This document shows, one piece after another, positions 11,243-21,960 of a stretch of DNA of 64,000 nucleotides. Made by a program: the position numbers and the translations under genes. Every line of letters starts with the position of its first letter. Position 1 is the first letter of the stretch. The DNA is taken from positions 58,812,097-58,876,096 of the forward strand of contig NC_073746.1 of assembly GCF_029784135.1 (NCBI RefSeq), given 5' to 3'. Source of the stretch: Toxorhynchites rutilus septentrionalis (taxonomy: Eukaryota > Arthropoda > Insecta > Diptera > Culicidae). The notes under the pieces are model-generated. The model did no database searches, had not been told where the DNA came from, and saw only the letters and a list, made by a program, of their open reading frames with translations.

Positions 11243-12040
11243 TTACAGGTATCGATACAGACTATAGTTTATAATACCAAGCATTTTAAAAAATCTGAAT
11301 CTGTCCAGTAGATCGAAAGTTATGAGTATTCTGGGGCTAAACCCTTCGCAATTTTGTGAATCAGTAGCAGCGTGAGATACGTCGTTATTGTATAAAATGA
11401 ACAAAATGTGACCTAACAAACTGCCTTGAGACACACCAATATTTGTCTCGTTGGTATTGGATATCACATAATTGTACTTGGTCCACTACTTGGTTGGCTG
11501 TCAAGGTAGGATACAAACAATTGTAGAACATTACCAGTAATACCATACTTTGTGAGAGTTTTCAAAAGCATTCTTCTCGATATCGTCTCAAAAGCCCTTT
11601 TCAAGTCCAAGAGCACCGCAAAAATCACATTTTGCTTCTTCTTGGAGGTCTTTTTCCATTCTACAAGGACTAGGTTTAAAGCGCTTCCACAAGAATGTTG
11701 TTTACGGTACTCAGATTGTTCAGTAACTAGAAGGTTGCTCACTGCAACGCATTCCAGCAACTGTTCCTTGGCGATTGGCTCCAACACTTTCTCGTACATT
11801 GGAAGCATGTTATTCGGACGATGCTCTTCTGCTTTCACTGTCCCATTCACTTTCTCGATGGGCACTACCACCGATTCTTTCCACGAGTCAGGCACATTTT
11901 TAGTGGCCAAAGACTCGTTTACTGTATTCAACAGGGGCACCCCAATAGCTTCAAATGTATCTGATTCTGGAATTGATCTCATCAGATTGCTCCTTCAGCG
12001 ACCAAATCACCGATTTGAGTTTTTCAAGAGTGATTGATTG
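11243..12040 (-). pseudogene. Decayed LINE reverse transcriptase fragment (CR1/Jockey-like)
   Basis: Reading on the minus strand, a 172-residue frame (11464-11982) has the RT fingers and palm order. It contains NVPDSWKESVVVPIEKVNGT, RPNNMLPMYEKVLEPIAKEQ, QSEYRKQHSCGSALNLVL (usually QSGFR-HSC-) and VLLDLKRAFETI, where motif A carries the first catalytic Asp. A second, offset frame (11243-11467) continues with IGVSQGSLLGHILFILYNND, the RT motif B region. The YADD motif C is missing because the sequence diverges or is deleted after motif B. Endonuclease and ORF1 are absent. The family assignment is by motif style only. Confidence 0.75.
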
Positions 12041-14999
12041 AAACATCGACAGCTTACAATCCTTTGAAATCTGTGCAATAAATACCTATCCGTATGTGAG
12101 TTTTTAAGAGAATAAATATAATCTTGGGTTACTACAACAAACGTGCCATAAAATATGAATACATATAATGAACATTCCTAAAGAAAAAAATAGAAATGAA
12201 AGGTTAGATGTACACAGTCATGTCGCCTTGCACCCCAAATAACACACCTGTGCATCCGCTCTGTGATTATACATACATATATTTCTTCCAAGCATCCGAG
12301 AGAAGCCTCTCGCTCGAACTCTCCGAGTTAGAAATTGCATCTGTGAAATAAGTGTTTGATTTTGTTTAATTTTATTACCTTTCAAGGATATAAATTGAAA
12401 TCGGTTTTGTTGCGATTTTCTAAGGCATTCCCGAGTGTCCTGTGTTCTACCCCGATCCGGCCTCATAGAGAGGGTGGCAAAATACGACAGAGATTCAATC
12501 GACTGGGATAACAAGTGCGTGTGCGTATTCCCTCGTTCTCCCTACCGGTCTTGCAGTCCCCGGGAATCCTCGCACAGCCCAAACAATACAACGCAAATAA
12601 AAAGCTAGTTAGGTTCGGATTTAGAAATAATAAACCTGCTGCAGTGTGCAGCGCTCGATGACGACCCTTGCCCTCGGATGCAGCCCCGAACGCAGTGTGG
12701 CTAGGGAAACGGATAGCCGAATCTCAGGGCTTAAGGATAATAGAATGTCGAAATTTATTATCAATTATTTTGCTTTGATAAACCCAGGAACAAGTGTAAC
12801 TAATTTTATAGCCTACGCTCTGATCTCATTGCCGGTGGAAGCTGCCGCAGGGATCATCGGCTGCTGCTGCTGCAGCAGCTTTTGCAGCAGTGCACGCAAA
12901 TTGAGATATCGAGGAAAGATGAATGTGAACCCGCAAGGATGATCACTGACCACGATTGGCTAGGCGAGTACTTCAAAAGATTTTGCAGATAATATGAATA
13001 TAATCTTCGATTCACTTTCAAAATTTATTGCTTGGTTTTTATGGAACTTCCATCGAGCATCTGTTAAGATTTCGACACGTGATTCGGGGATCAACTTCTG
13101 CGAGGTTTTTGCACTGAAAAATAGCACCTAATGGTCATCCCGCCCACTGCCATCAATCAGAACGGCGCAGAGACGAAACCATCACCGAAAGGGTAATGTT
13201 TCATCCCGACAACAGATCCCGTGCCGACCGATACTTCCCTACGCGGCGTTTCGCAACATTTTTTTTCGGCACCATTATGGCACTTATCATTTATTTTTAT
13301 TTCTTTCGGAAAGAAAGGATTCCAACGTGATAAATGTTCGTTGGGCGTAAACTCAAACTTAATGAACGATCTTGGTAAAAGCGGGAGTGTTTCGCTCGGG
13401 TTTATATGTTAGAGGTGTAACGCTCGGCACGGCATTTTTGTGAAATTATAGCGGACGGCAAGTGCAGATCAAAAGGAATTTAAACGACTCATCAAACATC
13501 AAATTGCACTCTAATTAAGACCTCCGAGTGGGATATTCCTTTCCACCACCGTTTTCCGGAGACATTTCGCACATTCACAATGTGCGGGAAAGCCGCGAGA
13601 AAACCCCATGTTGGCTGCTTTCGGGTCGTGTCGTTTACATTTTTATTCCCGACGCGAGGGAAGATCCATTCGTCCCTGTCAGCGAAACAGGGAAATATTT
13701 CGCTAATTAAATTCCGCAAACGATTTTTCACATTTTCACTCGCTTTATTTGCGCGCTTACAGGCAGCTGTGCGCAGACGTTTATGCGGATTGTTGGGTTG
13801 GGGTTCTCGTGGTATCTGGTCGGCCCAGAAGATGATGTTCAGCTTCACGACATGGCCGTTGAATAATTAATTAGCTCTTGCGATGACAATGCAATGCACC
13901 GTGGATCATCGATCCACCAAGAGAGACTGTCTTACGGGACGGGACAGATAGCGCAGATCGAGGATCTGAGATCTAGGACCGCGATTCGGTCGTAGTGAGG
14001 CATGATTAATGCAGAAAAACGTCATTTCACAAATCACCAAATGTCCGCCTTAGCTGCATCGCGTTTTTCAGTCTGTGTGCGTGTGTGCACAGCTTCATCG
14101 GATAGTAGAAACGGGGTGACATTTGACAAATGATTGGACGGACCAGTTAGTTGCTAATTGAGTGGATCTTTCAGTCAGCAAATCATAAATATAAACTGAG
14201 CCCTCATAAACTGGGACAGTACTGCGGGTAGATTACTTTTGATCCGTTCCTGAGAAATTGTACCGTGAGCTGATGATGCATTTTCTTTCCGATTGCCTTT
14301 AATGTCAAGCTGCTTGTTTGAAAGCAGTAGCTTTCAAAAGTGAAATTATTTTTTAAACCATTTGTTCATTGCTCTACTTAACTGATCCATTCAGAGAATT
14401 CTAGATTTTTTAAGAAACAATCAAGTTATAACTATTTCCGGGTTATCAATCAAGTATTAATGTTCACATTCAATTGCCTTAAACCCCTGTGATCTGTGAA
14501 CCTACTAAAAGATGGCCAAGACACATGACCATGTTCGCATTCCGTAACATACTTTGCAAACTAGAGCCGAGTAGACTCCTGCAGTATCTAACTATCCATT
14601 CCCCTTAGTTCTGGACTGAATGTCGCCAGGATCTCAGGTATTTCCTCATTCGCAAGTTTCCTTCGATGTACATGTACACGATTTACACGTATGTACATGT
14701 TGTGCTCCTCTGTTTCTAGTTTCTAGTGCCGGGAAGGTTAATGAGAAGCAGTTTCGTCTTTCGGGAGCATAAAAAACAAAATATCAGTTGTCTCACTGAA
14801 ATTGTCCAATTTTCAGCGCTCGTTCATTTCTAAAAGGGTTTAAGAGATTTTGACACAAAACGATTCCCTAACAATCTATTGCGTTATAGATAATTGTAAT
14901 TGTAGTCTATAGTTCCTTTGTGAAACTTGCTTTGAAATGAGAGCTCCTAATTTCTCATAGATTTTTGTAGCCCGCAATGCGTTTCCATAAAGCGTGGTG
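12041..14999. other. No gene recognised; mixed single-copy and GC-richer DNA
   Basis: The 12.2-12.9 kb part is GC-richer and contains a self-complementary CTGCTGCTGCTGCAGCAG block near 12861. The 13.0-14.2 kb part looks like single-copy host DNA with TAATTA-rich runs. Overlapping frames on both strands at 13492-13870 show no family features. A small inverted repeat GTGGATCATCGATCCAC lies near 13902. Nothing here supports an exon. Confidence 0.4.
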
Positions 15000-15356
15000 G
15001 ACTACGACTGTGGCACATTATATCGTAATGTAATCCTTCTATTCGGATCTTCTTAGTGCGTTCAGGTCCTCAACGAACGATATGATTGTCTCGAGTCTAT
15101 AGAGGACAACGGGTTGATTCGAAGTTTTGTACAGCGTCAACTTCAAGCAACGACGCACTCGGTTTGATCTAAAGCACTTTCGAAGAGGGTAGTAGGCAGT
15201 AGGATTTCCAGATTGAATGCGTTTGATGCGTTTGGTTTCTTCGTTTGTGTTGTAATCAGCGGTAACCATTAATCCCGTATACAAAAACTCATCGACTACC
15301 TGACGGTTAACGCCGTATATGATGCTCTTTGGTGAGAGGCTGGTGTTGTTTTCCAT
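15000..15356 (-). pseudogene. LINE (RTE/endonuclease-RT type) C-terminal fragment, copy B
   Basis: The minus-strand frame 15039-15356 reads YGVNRQVVDEFLYTGLMVTA, then an IQSGN-TAYY-LRKCFRSNRV block and LTLYKTSNQPVVLYRLET. In intact relatives this region reads roughly VDEFVYLGSLVTADN, RIQAGN-YFALR and YKTLIRPVLYG-ET, just after the RT palm. Several hallmark residues are substituted (YTG for YLG, YRLE for YG-E), so the fragment is old. Confidence 0.6.
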
Positions 15357-15379
15357 GGAACCTGATCATAATCATTCAT

Positions 15380-15800
15380 TGATCAATCTAAGGCCATTGT
15401 GTTCAATATTGTGCGAAGAAGTTGTCTCCAAATATCCTAGGTCCAAGGCTCCGGTTTGCCAGTCAAGCTGCCTGCGAAGGGTCCACAAGTTTCCTCCCAC
15501 TTGATCGATCCACGTTGCGTGCCTCACCGTCCGTCGGTTCTTTGTTGAGAACTATTTCCACCGGGGTGTCGTCCGACACTCTAACCACATACCCAGCCCT
15601 TCGTAGTAACTCGATTTTCGCTGAGCGCATTATGGGTTATTCTCCCAGCAGCTGATGCAGTTCGTGGTTCATTCACCTTCTCTGCCTCTCCTGCTAGAAG
15701 TGCGTCTTCGGATGTCTCTACTAGTGTTATTGTCAGCGGTCACCAGTGAGCCTAAGTACACCAACTCATCGACCATCCGATATCGTCGTCTAGACTGGAA
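15380..15800 (-). pseudogene. LINE (RTE/endonuclease-RT type) C-terminal fragment, copy A
   Basis: The minus strand from 15776 reads MVDELVYLGSLVTADNNTSR and then stops. A different frame at 15655-15540 reads ELLRRAGYVVRVSDDTPVEI followed by VLNKEPTDG, which corresponds to the downstream LRWAGHVARM-DD-P part of these proteins. Because this copy already contains the YLG block, the second YLG block at about 15300 shows that copies A and B are two separate fragments in the same orientation. Confidence 0.55.
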
Positions 15801-16009
15801 TTATTTTCTCTGAGGCCTTTTTCTATTGTATACTTTCCGACGCGTTTATGACAAGACTTATCTGTCGGGATTGCTCCAACTGCTTTAATGTTCTTTAGTC
15901 AACTGATCTCCTCTTCAAATACCTAGAGTGCGGGGACTGGTATCCGCTGCCTTCACCTGGCAACCACCTCGTTTTCGTTCGTAATCTCTCCACATCGCTG
16001 CATATTTCA
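15801..16009. other. Short spacer, no feature recognised
   Basis: GC-intermediate spacer between LINE fragments and the Helitron-type repeat. No coding or repeat signal was seen. Confidence 0.3.
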
Positions 16010-17026
16010 GCTTGGAGCACAAATGAATGATACAAATGAAGCATACATTTCTGCATAATTTATGAACTAATCAAGCAAACGGAACCAAATTTTACAAATG
16101 GAGGTTTTAGGGAGCAATAAATATTTTTATGGTGGCTTTCCCTCTCTAAAGAGGGGGAGGGGGAGGGTGCTGAACAACTCGAAAACTAATCAAAAAAGTT
16201 CAATCAAACTTAGCATATAGAGGATCGATAAACATTTCTATGGTAGTTCGACACTTCTGACCCCTCTCTAAAGAGGGGCTCTCATACAAATGAAACACAA
16301 ACTTCTTCATAACTCGAGAACTAATCAAGCAAATGGAGCCAAATTTGGGATGTGAGGGTTTCTGGGTACGAGAAATGTTTCTATGATGGTATGACACCCC
16401 TTCCTCCTCTGGAAAGGAGAGGGGGTCCCATAAAAATAATGTACATATTTCAACAAAACATAACAATTGTTCTACAATTGAAAATTTTCGGAATGCTCTG
16501 AAGGAAAATGGGAAAATTCGCATGTGCTCTACAATTACATATTGACGAGGGTTGTTAGTCCATTTGATGTTTGCGGTAACGAAATTGATCTTCGTTCGAA
16601 AGTGGATATGGATTTTAATGTGATAAAACGCACTCCTAAAAATATAAATAAATAAAAATGGATCGCCGAATGTGTTGATAAGAGCAAAACTGGAGAAAGG
16701 AATTGTCCGATTTATGGCTGTCTTCATTCTATCATATTTTCTGTGTCAAACATTTATTCCATATAACGGAGAAATATGTTATTTGCAAGTGGATGAAAAA
16801 TCTTGCACGAGAATTGTGTCTGAAAATAATCTGATATTATAATGTCGAGTTTTGGTAGAAGTACTGAAATTTTATGGTAAAAAAAAATTTTGAAGGGTAA
16901 ATTAGAAGATCAATCAATGGACAGTTCTGCGATTGGACGCATGAAGGTGCGCTTAGTAGGAAAACGAGGATGTGATAACAAAAAATAAATTTTGGGCGGG
17001 ATGAAGTTTGCCGGGTCTTGTGTAGT
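16010..17026 (+). mobile_element. Helitron-type non-autonomous repeat, 5' truncated
   Basis: At least three diverged internal units of about 140 bp occur between 16025 and 16440. Each has ACAAATGAA-CACA, TTC-(G)CATAA, CTCGAGAACTAATCAAGCAA, a GTTT or GGGTTT block, and a C-rich/G-rich hairpin such as CCTCTCTAAAGAGGGG. The 3' end GATGAAGTTTGCCGGGTC then TTGTGTAGT (to 17026) is a diverged form of the AAGTTTGCCGGGTCAGCTAGT tail at 18620. The 175-codon minus frame inside is a shadow. No Rep/helicase is present. Confidence 0.6.
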
Positions 17027-17044
17027 GACAACTAAGCGATATAA

Positions 17045-17530
17045 GCTAATGAAAAAAAATACAAATCACAAATCGCTCAACAGTTCGGTATACACCGTAC
17101 GACAATCACAAGAATGCTAAAGGAGAAGAACTGATTTGTGAAACTGTATGTTTTGAAATCATCGAGCACTAGAAAAAAAAAAATCTACTGCTGAAGGTAG
17201 CATTGTTTTAATGTTTAAATCAATTGATAGTAAATATTATATATTTACTTCAAGGGAAAACATAGCAAGCTAGAAACGTCTGCATTAGGCTGTAGTGGTT
17301 GATAGTATCTGCGTATCTGCGTTTAAGTTAAGCGATTCTTGTCTTAATTGTAAAGTTTGTGTAATGGATAGTTTCAAAAAACGTTTTTTCAATTACTTGA
17401 AGACTTATGATTTGACCGATGACAAGGTATATAGTTGCCTTTTTTCAAAATGATTACCAGCTAAATGTTTACTCATTTGAAGGAAAAAAGGAATGCTACT
17501 AAAATCAGTTTGCTCTGGAAGTTCGAGAAA
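17045..17530 (+). pseudogene. Pogo/Tigger-like transposase relic
   Basis: In frame from 17069 the sequence reads QIAQQFGIHRTTITRMLKEK and then a stop, matching the CENP-B/pogo N-terminal helix-turn-helix (IA-KYGI-TTVS-LK). Further on, KKRFFNYLKTYDLTDDKVYS and LFSK-LPAKCL resemble the inter-domain part before the catalytic core in Tigger proteins. Stops break the frame and no DDE residues are secure. Clearly dead. Confidence 0.45.
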
Positions 17531-17921
17531 AAGATTGCAACCTAGGGGCGTTCCGATAATAGATAACTGCATTGCGCACCATCGCTTAAAAAAATAGAAA
17601 TATTAATTATGCTAAATTTAGAAATACTGGACAATGCATGAGAATACCAATGTTTGGAAAGATGAAGATGAAGAAAAAAAGTCACAATAGTTACAGTAAT
17701 CAACCGGAAATAGCAGCTCTGAAAATCAGAACGCAATTCATATAAAACTTCAAAAAAATTTGAAAATTTGAGTGATACGATAGAATGGGAAGGACAAAAT
17801 AACTTAAATTTAGCTACAATGTTTTCGAGAAAACAAGAGAAATTGCTATGAGGAAAGCACTGTAATTATAATTTTGTTATATCATGTTATACTGTGTTGT
17901 TTTACGTGTTCATGTTATAAA
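17531..17921. other. Non-coding spacer
   Basis: AT-rich DNA between the pogo relic and the Helitron 5' end. Small frames only; no recognised feature. Confidence 0.3.
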
Positions 17922-18641
17922 TCTGTATATATAAAAATGGATTTCTGTCTGCCTGTCTATCTGTCTGACTCTTATGGACTCGGAAACTACTGAACCAATC
18001 AACATGAAAATTGATATGTAGGGGTTTTTGGGCCCGGGGAAGGTTTTCGTGATAGTTTAAGACCCCTCCCCCCTCTCTAATGGGGGGGGGGGGGAGGGTT
18101 GGCTGCCATACAAATGAAACACAAAGGGCCTGGCCGGGTAAGGGAGTAAAAGGTGCCCCCAAACCAAATCACTAGCTGTATGGCAAATATTGTAAAGGAT
18201 ATTAAATAAGAAATTTTGGCGGTTTATTTTAACCCCTATGTGGTTTGACGTAGGATCTATAGTGAAAAACGTACTTTTTCGTTTATTTCACGCCATCCTC
18301 GAAAGATCCGAGATAAAAATTTGAGGGTGAGGGTTTTTGGGTATTTGGGTATTTGGTATTTTGGGTATTTTGAGGGTAAATTTGATGTGAGGGTTTTTGG
18401 GTATGAGAAATGTTTCTATACTGATATGACACTCATCCCTCCTCTGGAATTGAGAGGGGGTCCCATAAAAATATTACACATAATTCAACCTAAAATAATC
18501 CAGCCAAACATGACAGTTTTCGGAATACTCTGAAAGAAAAAGGGAATAATCGGAAAATTAAATTCCCATATGTTCTACAATTACATAGTGACAGGTGCTG
18601 TTAGCCCATTTGAGTTTGCCAAGTTTGCCGGGTCAGCTAGT
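17922..18641 (+). mobile_element. Helitron-type non-autonomous element interrupted by another repeat
   Basis: The 5' end TCTGTATATATAAAAATGGA follows an A, and the 3' end GTTTGCCGGGTCAGCTAG (CTAG at 18637-18640) precedes a T. That fits Helitron ends (5' TC, 3' CTRR, insertion between A and T). The 5' part continues with CTGTCTG-rich sequence, ACTCGGAAACTACTGAACC and a G-run. At about 18125 an unrelated repeat begins and runs to 18310. The remaining interior and tail resemble 16330-16560. No Rep/helicase gene. Confidence 0.65.
18125..18310 (+). repeat. Dispersed repeat (GGGTAAG-AGTAAAA-GTGCCCC), copy 2, inside Helitron-type DNA
   Basis: The block matches 10001-10200 in order: CCGGGTAAGGGAGTAAAAGG, TGCCCCC, AAACCAAATCACTAGCT-TATGG, GTGAAAAACGTACTTTTTCG and CACGCC. 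It separates the Helitron 5' and 3' portions, so it inserted after, or recombined into, the Helitron. Confidence 0.6.
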
Positions 18642-18855
18642 ATTGTAATAAATGTTTTACTATAAATTTTGCATGGTGCACTGGAAATAATGTTCAAATC
18701 ATACATATTGAAAGGAAAAAAGATTTTCCGTTTAATGAAAATATCGGCTTCGAATATATCTCGTATCCATTTTGTCACGTGTAAATTTTTGTTGAGTTTG
18801 ATATAATCAAGACGTCACCGTATATGGCAGAACAACGTTTGCCGGGTCAGCTGGT
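18642..18855 (+). mobile_element. Second Helitron-type 3' end in tandem
   Basis: ACGTTTGCCGGGTCAG then CTGGT (CTGG at 18851-18854 before T) repeats the tail just completed at 18640, about 214 bases downstream. The intervening DNA is AT-rich and non-coding. It is either a tandem insertion or an extended copy that used a second 3' terminus. Confidence 0.5.
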
Positions 18856-19297
18856 AGGTTATAAAAATGAAAGTACCAATTGTATAATAATATAATCATA
18901 AATATTAAAATAAATCAACGACAGATGCAAATACACAACATAGGTTAACAAAAATTATTGTTTTGCTTCATTAGAGGTTATCACGTTTCATTAGAAGCCA
19001 AACGAATTTATTAATCTGGAATTTCAATTGATAAACAATTATTACTGTTGCAGTCAACCGTCTTTCTTGATGCTGATATCTTATTGGTTTATTGGTTTTG
19101 ATTTTATAATTGGCTCTTTTCGAGCCTAGAGGCGATAAACTTTCCAGTTTGAAGCCAACATTTTGTCAAATATACACTAAGAGTTTCTGAAAGTCAAACG
19201 TCTTTCTTGATGCTGATATCACACAGCGGTTCTGCTTGATTCCAAGTGCGAGAGCATAAACTTTTTTTTTAGAAAAAAATACAATTTCCAATAAATC
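18856..19297. repeat. AT-rich DNA with a 28-bp direct duplication
   Basis: GTCAACCGTCTTTCTTGATG and onward (near 19055) is repeated as GTCAAACGTCTTTCTTGATG (near 19193). Both copies continue CTGATATC, and they are spaced by about 137 bp. No coding potential. The repeat may belong to the margin of the neighbouring palindromic family. Confidence 0.4.
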
Positions 19298-20110
19298 ATC
19301 CATACATCGGAAGATGGGGCCTTTTACAGGGAGAAAGTTTTCCAAACTACAACTTTTTCATGTTTTTCTTTGAAAAATCATTATTAATATTTAATTCGTA
19401 ACATTTTTATGCATAAATTGTCGCTATTTTGCTCTGCCAACTTTTTTTCTATTTAGAAACAAGTCAAGAATATGTCAAACGAGAGAATTTACGCACAATA
19501 ATTTTTCAAGTAAAACATTATTTTTCCAGGAGTCTTCATACAAAAATGCCTTACATTTCAAAAGTTTGTCGGATTCACTAAATCTCTATCTTGCCTTTGA
19601 ACAAAATTAGGATTAGTTGTATTTTTTTCAAAGAAAACATGAGAAAGTTGTAAAAAGTTAGTAAAACTTTTTCCCTGTAAAAGTGCTCATCTTCCGATGT
19701 ATAGACGACTATATATATAAGGACTATTCATATCTTTTTTTTGAGAATTTAAAAAATAGGGTTTTGAGAAAAATGAATTTGAATGTTTAGAATAATTTAT
19801 TTTCAGTGAAATATTTTTCAAATTTTTTGGTATTTTTTTAATGAAAATTCAAACAATTTCCTACATTTCCTTTGACCAGAATTTTGTCGGTATTATAGTT
19901 TTTGAGTCATAATTCTTTGTAAAAAGTCAAGAAAAAAAAGTTGACCCTTTCAAACAGTAATTAATTTTCTTAATTTCCTTATTTGAATTTTCCAAGTATG
20001 CAGAATTGCTTCAAAGACCCATGTGTTTACACCCATAACGTTTCACTGCTGGCAGATGGTGCTGCCAACGGCCAATCGAGTTAACATGAAATTCGTCATT
20101 CTGCAATCAA
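19298..20110 (-). repeat. AT-rich palindromic repeat family (CATCGGAAGATGGG), copy A
   Basis: The block ATACATCGGAAGATGGGGCC near 19302 is mirrored by CTCATCTTCCGATGTAT near 19686, with matching AACTTTTTCATG inner sequences. The right boundary (CCCATGTGTTTACACCCATA at about 20018, then TGCTGCCAACGGCC) is the reverse complement of the left boundary of copy C at 50090-50150. Copy A is therefore in reverse orientation. No coding potential. Confidence 0.65.
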
Positions 20111-20435
20111 GTTCTAAAACGATAAATGATCCTTTGATCACCAACATGACGATAATTTATCCAACTAATATCATAGGAAGGAAACATATGTCAATTGTTC
20201 CCCTTCTACAAAGCCTGCCGAATATTTGCGATCGTAATTATAATTAGGATATAGATAACCAATTTAGGGATATCCGAAACCTGGATTCTATTGACTTCAC
20301 TGTAAACGTACGCATAGCTGATTCTTTCTTTTGGGGTAAAATTTTGTCACTGAAAAGGAATGACAATAATTTTGCTTTTCCCAGATTGAGAAAACATATT
20401 CCAACATTTTTGATTCTGCCGCATTCCTCAGCAAC
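20111..20435. other. Spacer, no gene recognised
   Basis: AT-rich sequence with short frames only. It ends in CAGCAAC (20429-20435), the left target-site duplication of the adjacent SINE. Confidence 0.35.
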
Positions 20436-20920
20436 TTTTTTTTTCATTTGTTTATTTCAGGCTCGTTAGCATTTTAGCTGTAACAGAGCCGAGTTTTAAT
20501 CGTGTACATGTCACATGTTTATCATAACTATAATTAGCACATTACACAGTTGCCATTTTTTTCGGCGTAAGAGTATTCCCTTCTATACCATTTTGCATAT
20601 GGTACATCTACACAGTAGCCATTTAGGCGTTAGAGAATTCTTTCTGATCATCCATTATCCAGTTATACCACCGGACAGCGGAGACAGTTGATTGATCATT
20701 GTTGAGTTATTAATATAGAACAGCAGCCCGATGTGTCTTGCAGAGCAGAGCAGTTGTATGGATGAATCGATCTTATTGCGACCGTGGATCGATCTCCATC
20801 GCTGATGATTGTTGCGTGGACGTAGTTATTCTGTAATAACACAAAGATGATCAATGAGGGGCCTGAGTTTTGAACTCACGACCGATCGCTTACTAATCGT
20901 GGCTACGGAGACCCCCTTAC
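20436..20920 (-). mobile_element. tRNA-like SINE with a LINE-type 3' tail
   Basis: The element lies on the minus strand between 7-bp direct repeats CAGCAAC (20429-20435 and 20921-20927). Its 5' part has a TAGCCACGATTAG A-box-like stretch and GAGTTCAAAACTC, which fits a pol III B box (GTTCAAANC). The 3' end has GGCTC and GAGCC forming a 5-bp stem (plus-strand 20460-20464 and 20486-20490), followed on the minus strand by TGAAATAAACAAATG and poly-A. The same stem and tail close LINE copy 1 at 35715-35770. At 485 bp it is long for a SINE. The tRNA homology is weak; the tail match and duplication are clear. Confidence 0.6.
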
Positions 20921-21490
20921 CAGCAACCGTAGAACGATTGTTTTCAGAATACAATTTGAACAAAACAAGACTAAGATATAGAACAGGAACAAAAACTGTA
21001 ACGAAAAATTCTAGCTTCAAAAATTATGTAGACATGCATAAAGAACAGTCAGGATTATTCAGATTGACAACAATGTAAAACATGTTAAAATGTATGATCA
21101 CAAACAGAGCGCAATCTTTTATGAATTTATTTTTAAACTAAATTGAGGAAAAATGAAAAATCAATTCCTTCGGATTTTTTGATTTTTCAAGCTTCTTCCG
21201 GTTTTTTTTCATATTTTTCCAGCTTTTTCAAAAAATTGGTTGACATTTCTGGGCATGAGAAAAGTCGCAACACGATTAGCACCAAAAGAGTTCATTTTTC
21301 TTCGAAAATGTCATCGCAATCAAGTGGCTAAATACATGCTTGAACGATCAGATTCTGATCCCACGATGTTCCAATGCATAAATACTGGCGTCAAGACATG
21401 GGTGTGACATTTCCCTATTTCCGAAACTAAAATTACCGGTTCGTGAGGCCTGTTTTGACAGCAAACGAATTCTCTGCGTGAACTAAAGAC
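20921..21490. other. No gene recognised
   Basis: AT-rich DNA with small frames only (for example 21143-21331). It includes the right SINE duplication at 20921-20927. Confidence 0.35.
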
Positions 21491-21499
21491 AATTCCTGA

Positions 21500-21960
21500 A
21501 TGCAGCTATAAATTGTTCATTATTCAACCGTAGGAGTGGTAGGTACATCAGGATCGATGACTCCAACAATGTCATTGACGTCATGAATATCCAAAACCTT
21601 CGATGAATCGTTTAATCGTTTCAAGATTTCCTCTGCCCTTTTTTTTCCAATTTTTGTCTATGTCTCGTGAGACTTAACTTTATATCGTGGAACCTTTTTC
21701 AAAAATTCATCGATACTGCTCGATCGCTTCTTCGGCTTTTTCCTGAATGTCTCTTCCAATTTTCTTAAGAGAAAATTTGTCGAAAACGTTGAAAATAAAG
21801 AAAACGTTGTCGATCTCCAGTTACATTCGGTCTCAATCCATCAGGAAGAATCTTTGGCTGCTTATCCTGTCTTCAATATTATAAGTTACCAATTCCGGAT
21901 CGCGATCTGAAAGGAATGCCCGGTTTGGCCATCCAAATTCATCGGATTGATCAACTTCTT
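21500..21960 (-). pseudogene. Unrecognised decayed coding sequence (C-terminal end)
   Basis: On the minus strand the sequence just before 21522 reads in one frame AEEILKRLNDSSKVLDIHDV, then NDIVGVIDPDVPTTPTVE and two stops. That is protein-like composition with an acidic proline/threonine tail. Upstream, different frames carry short plausible pieces (IGRDIQEKAEEAIEQYR). The pieces suggest an old frame-shifted protein, perhaps a transposon accessory or transposase protein. I do not recognise the family. Confidence 0.3.

Noticed and set aside
11552..12037. 161-codon plus-strand frame
   Set aside because: Antisense shadow of the LINE reverse transcriptase relic on the minus strand.
16200..16727. 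175-codon minus-strand frame
   Set aside because: It lies across Helitron-type repeat units and reads their complement; no protein motif.
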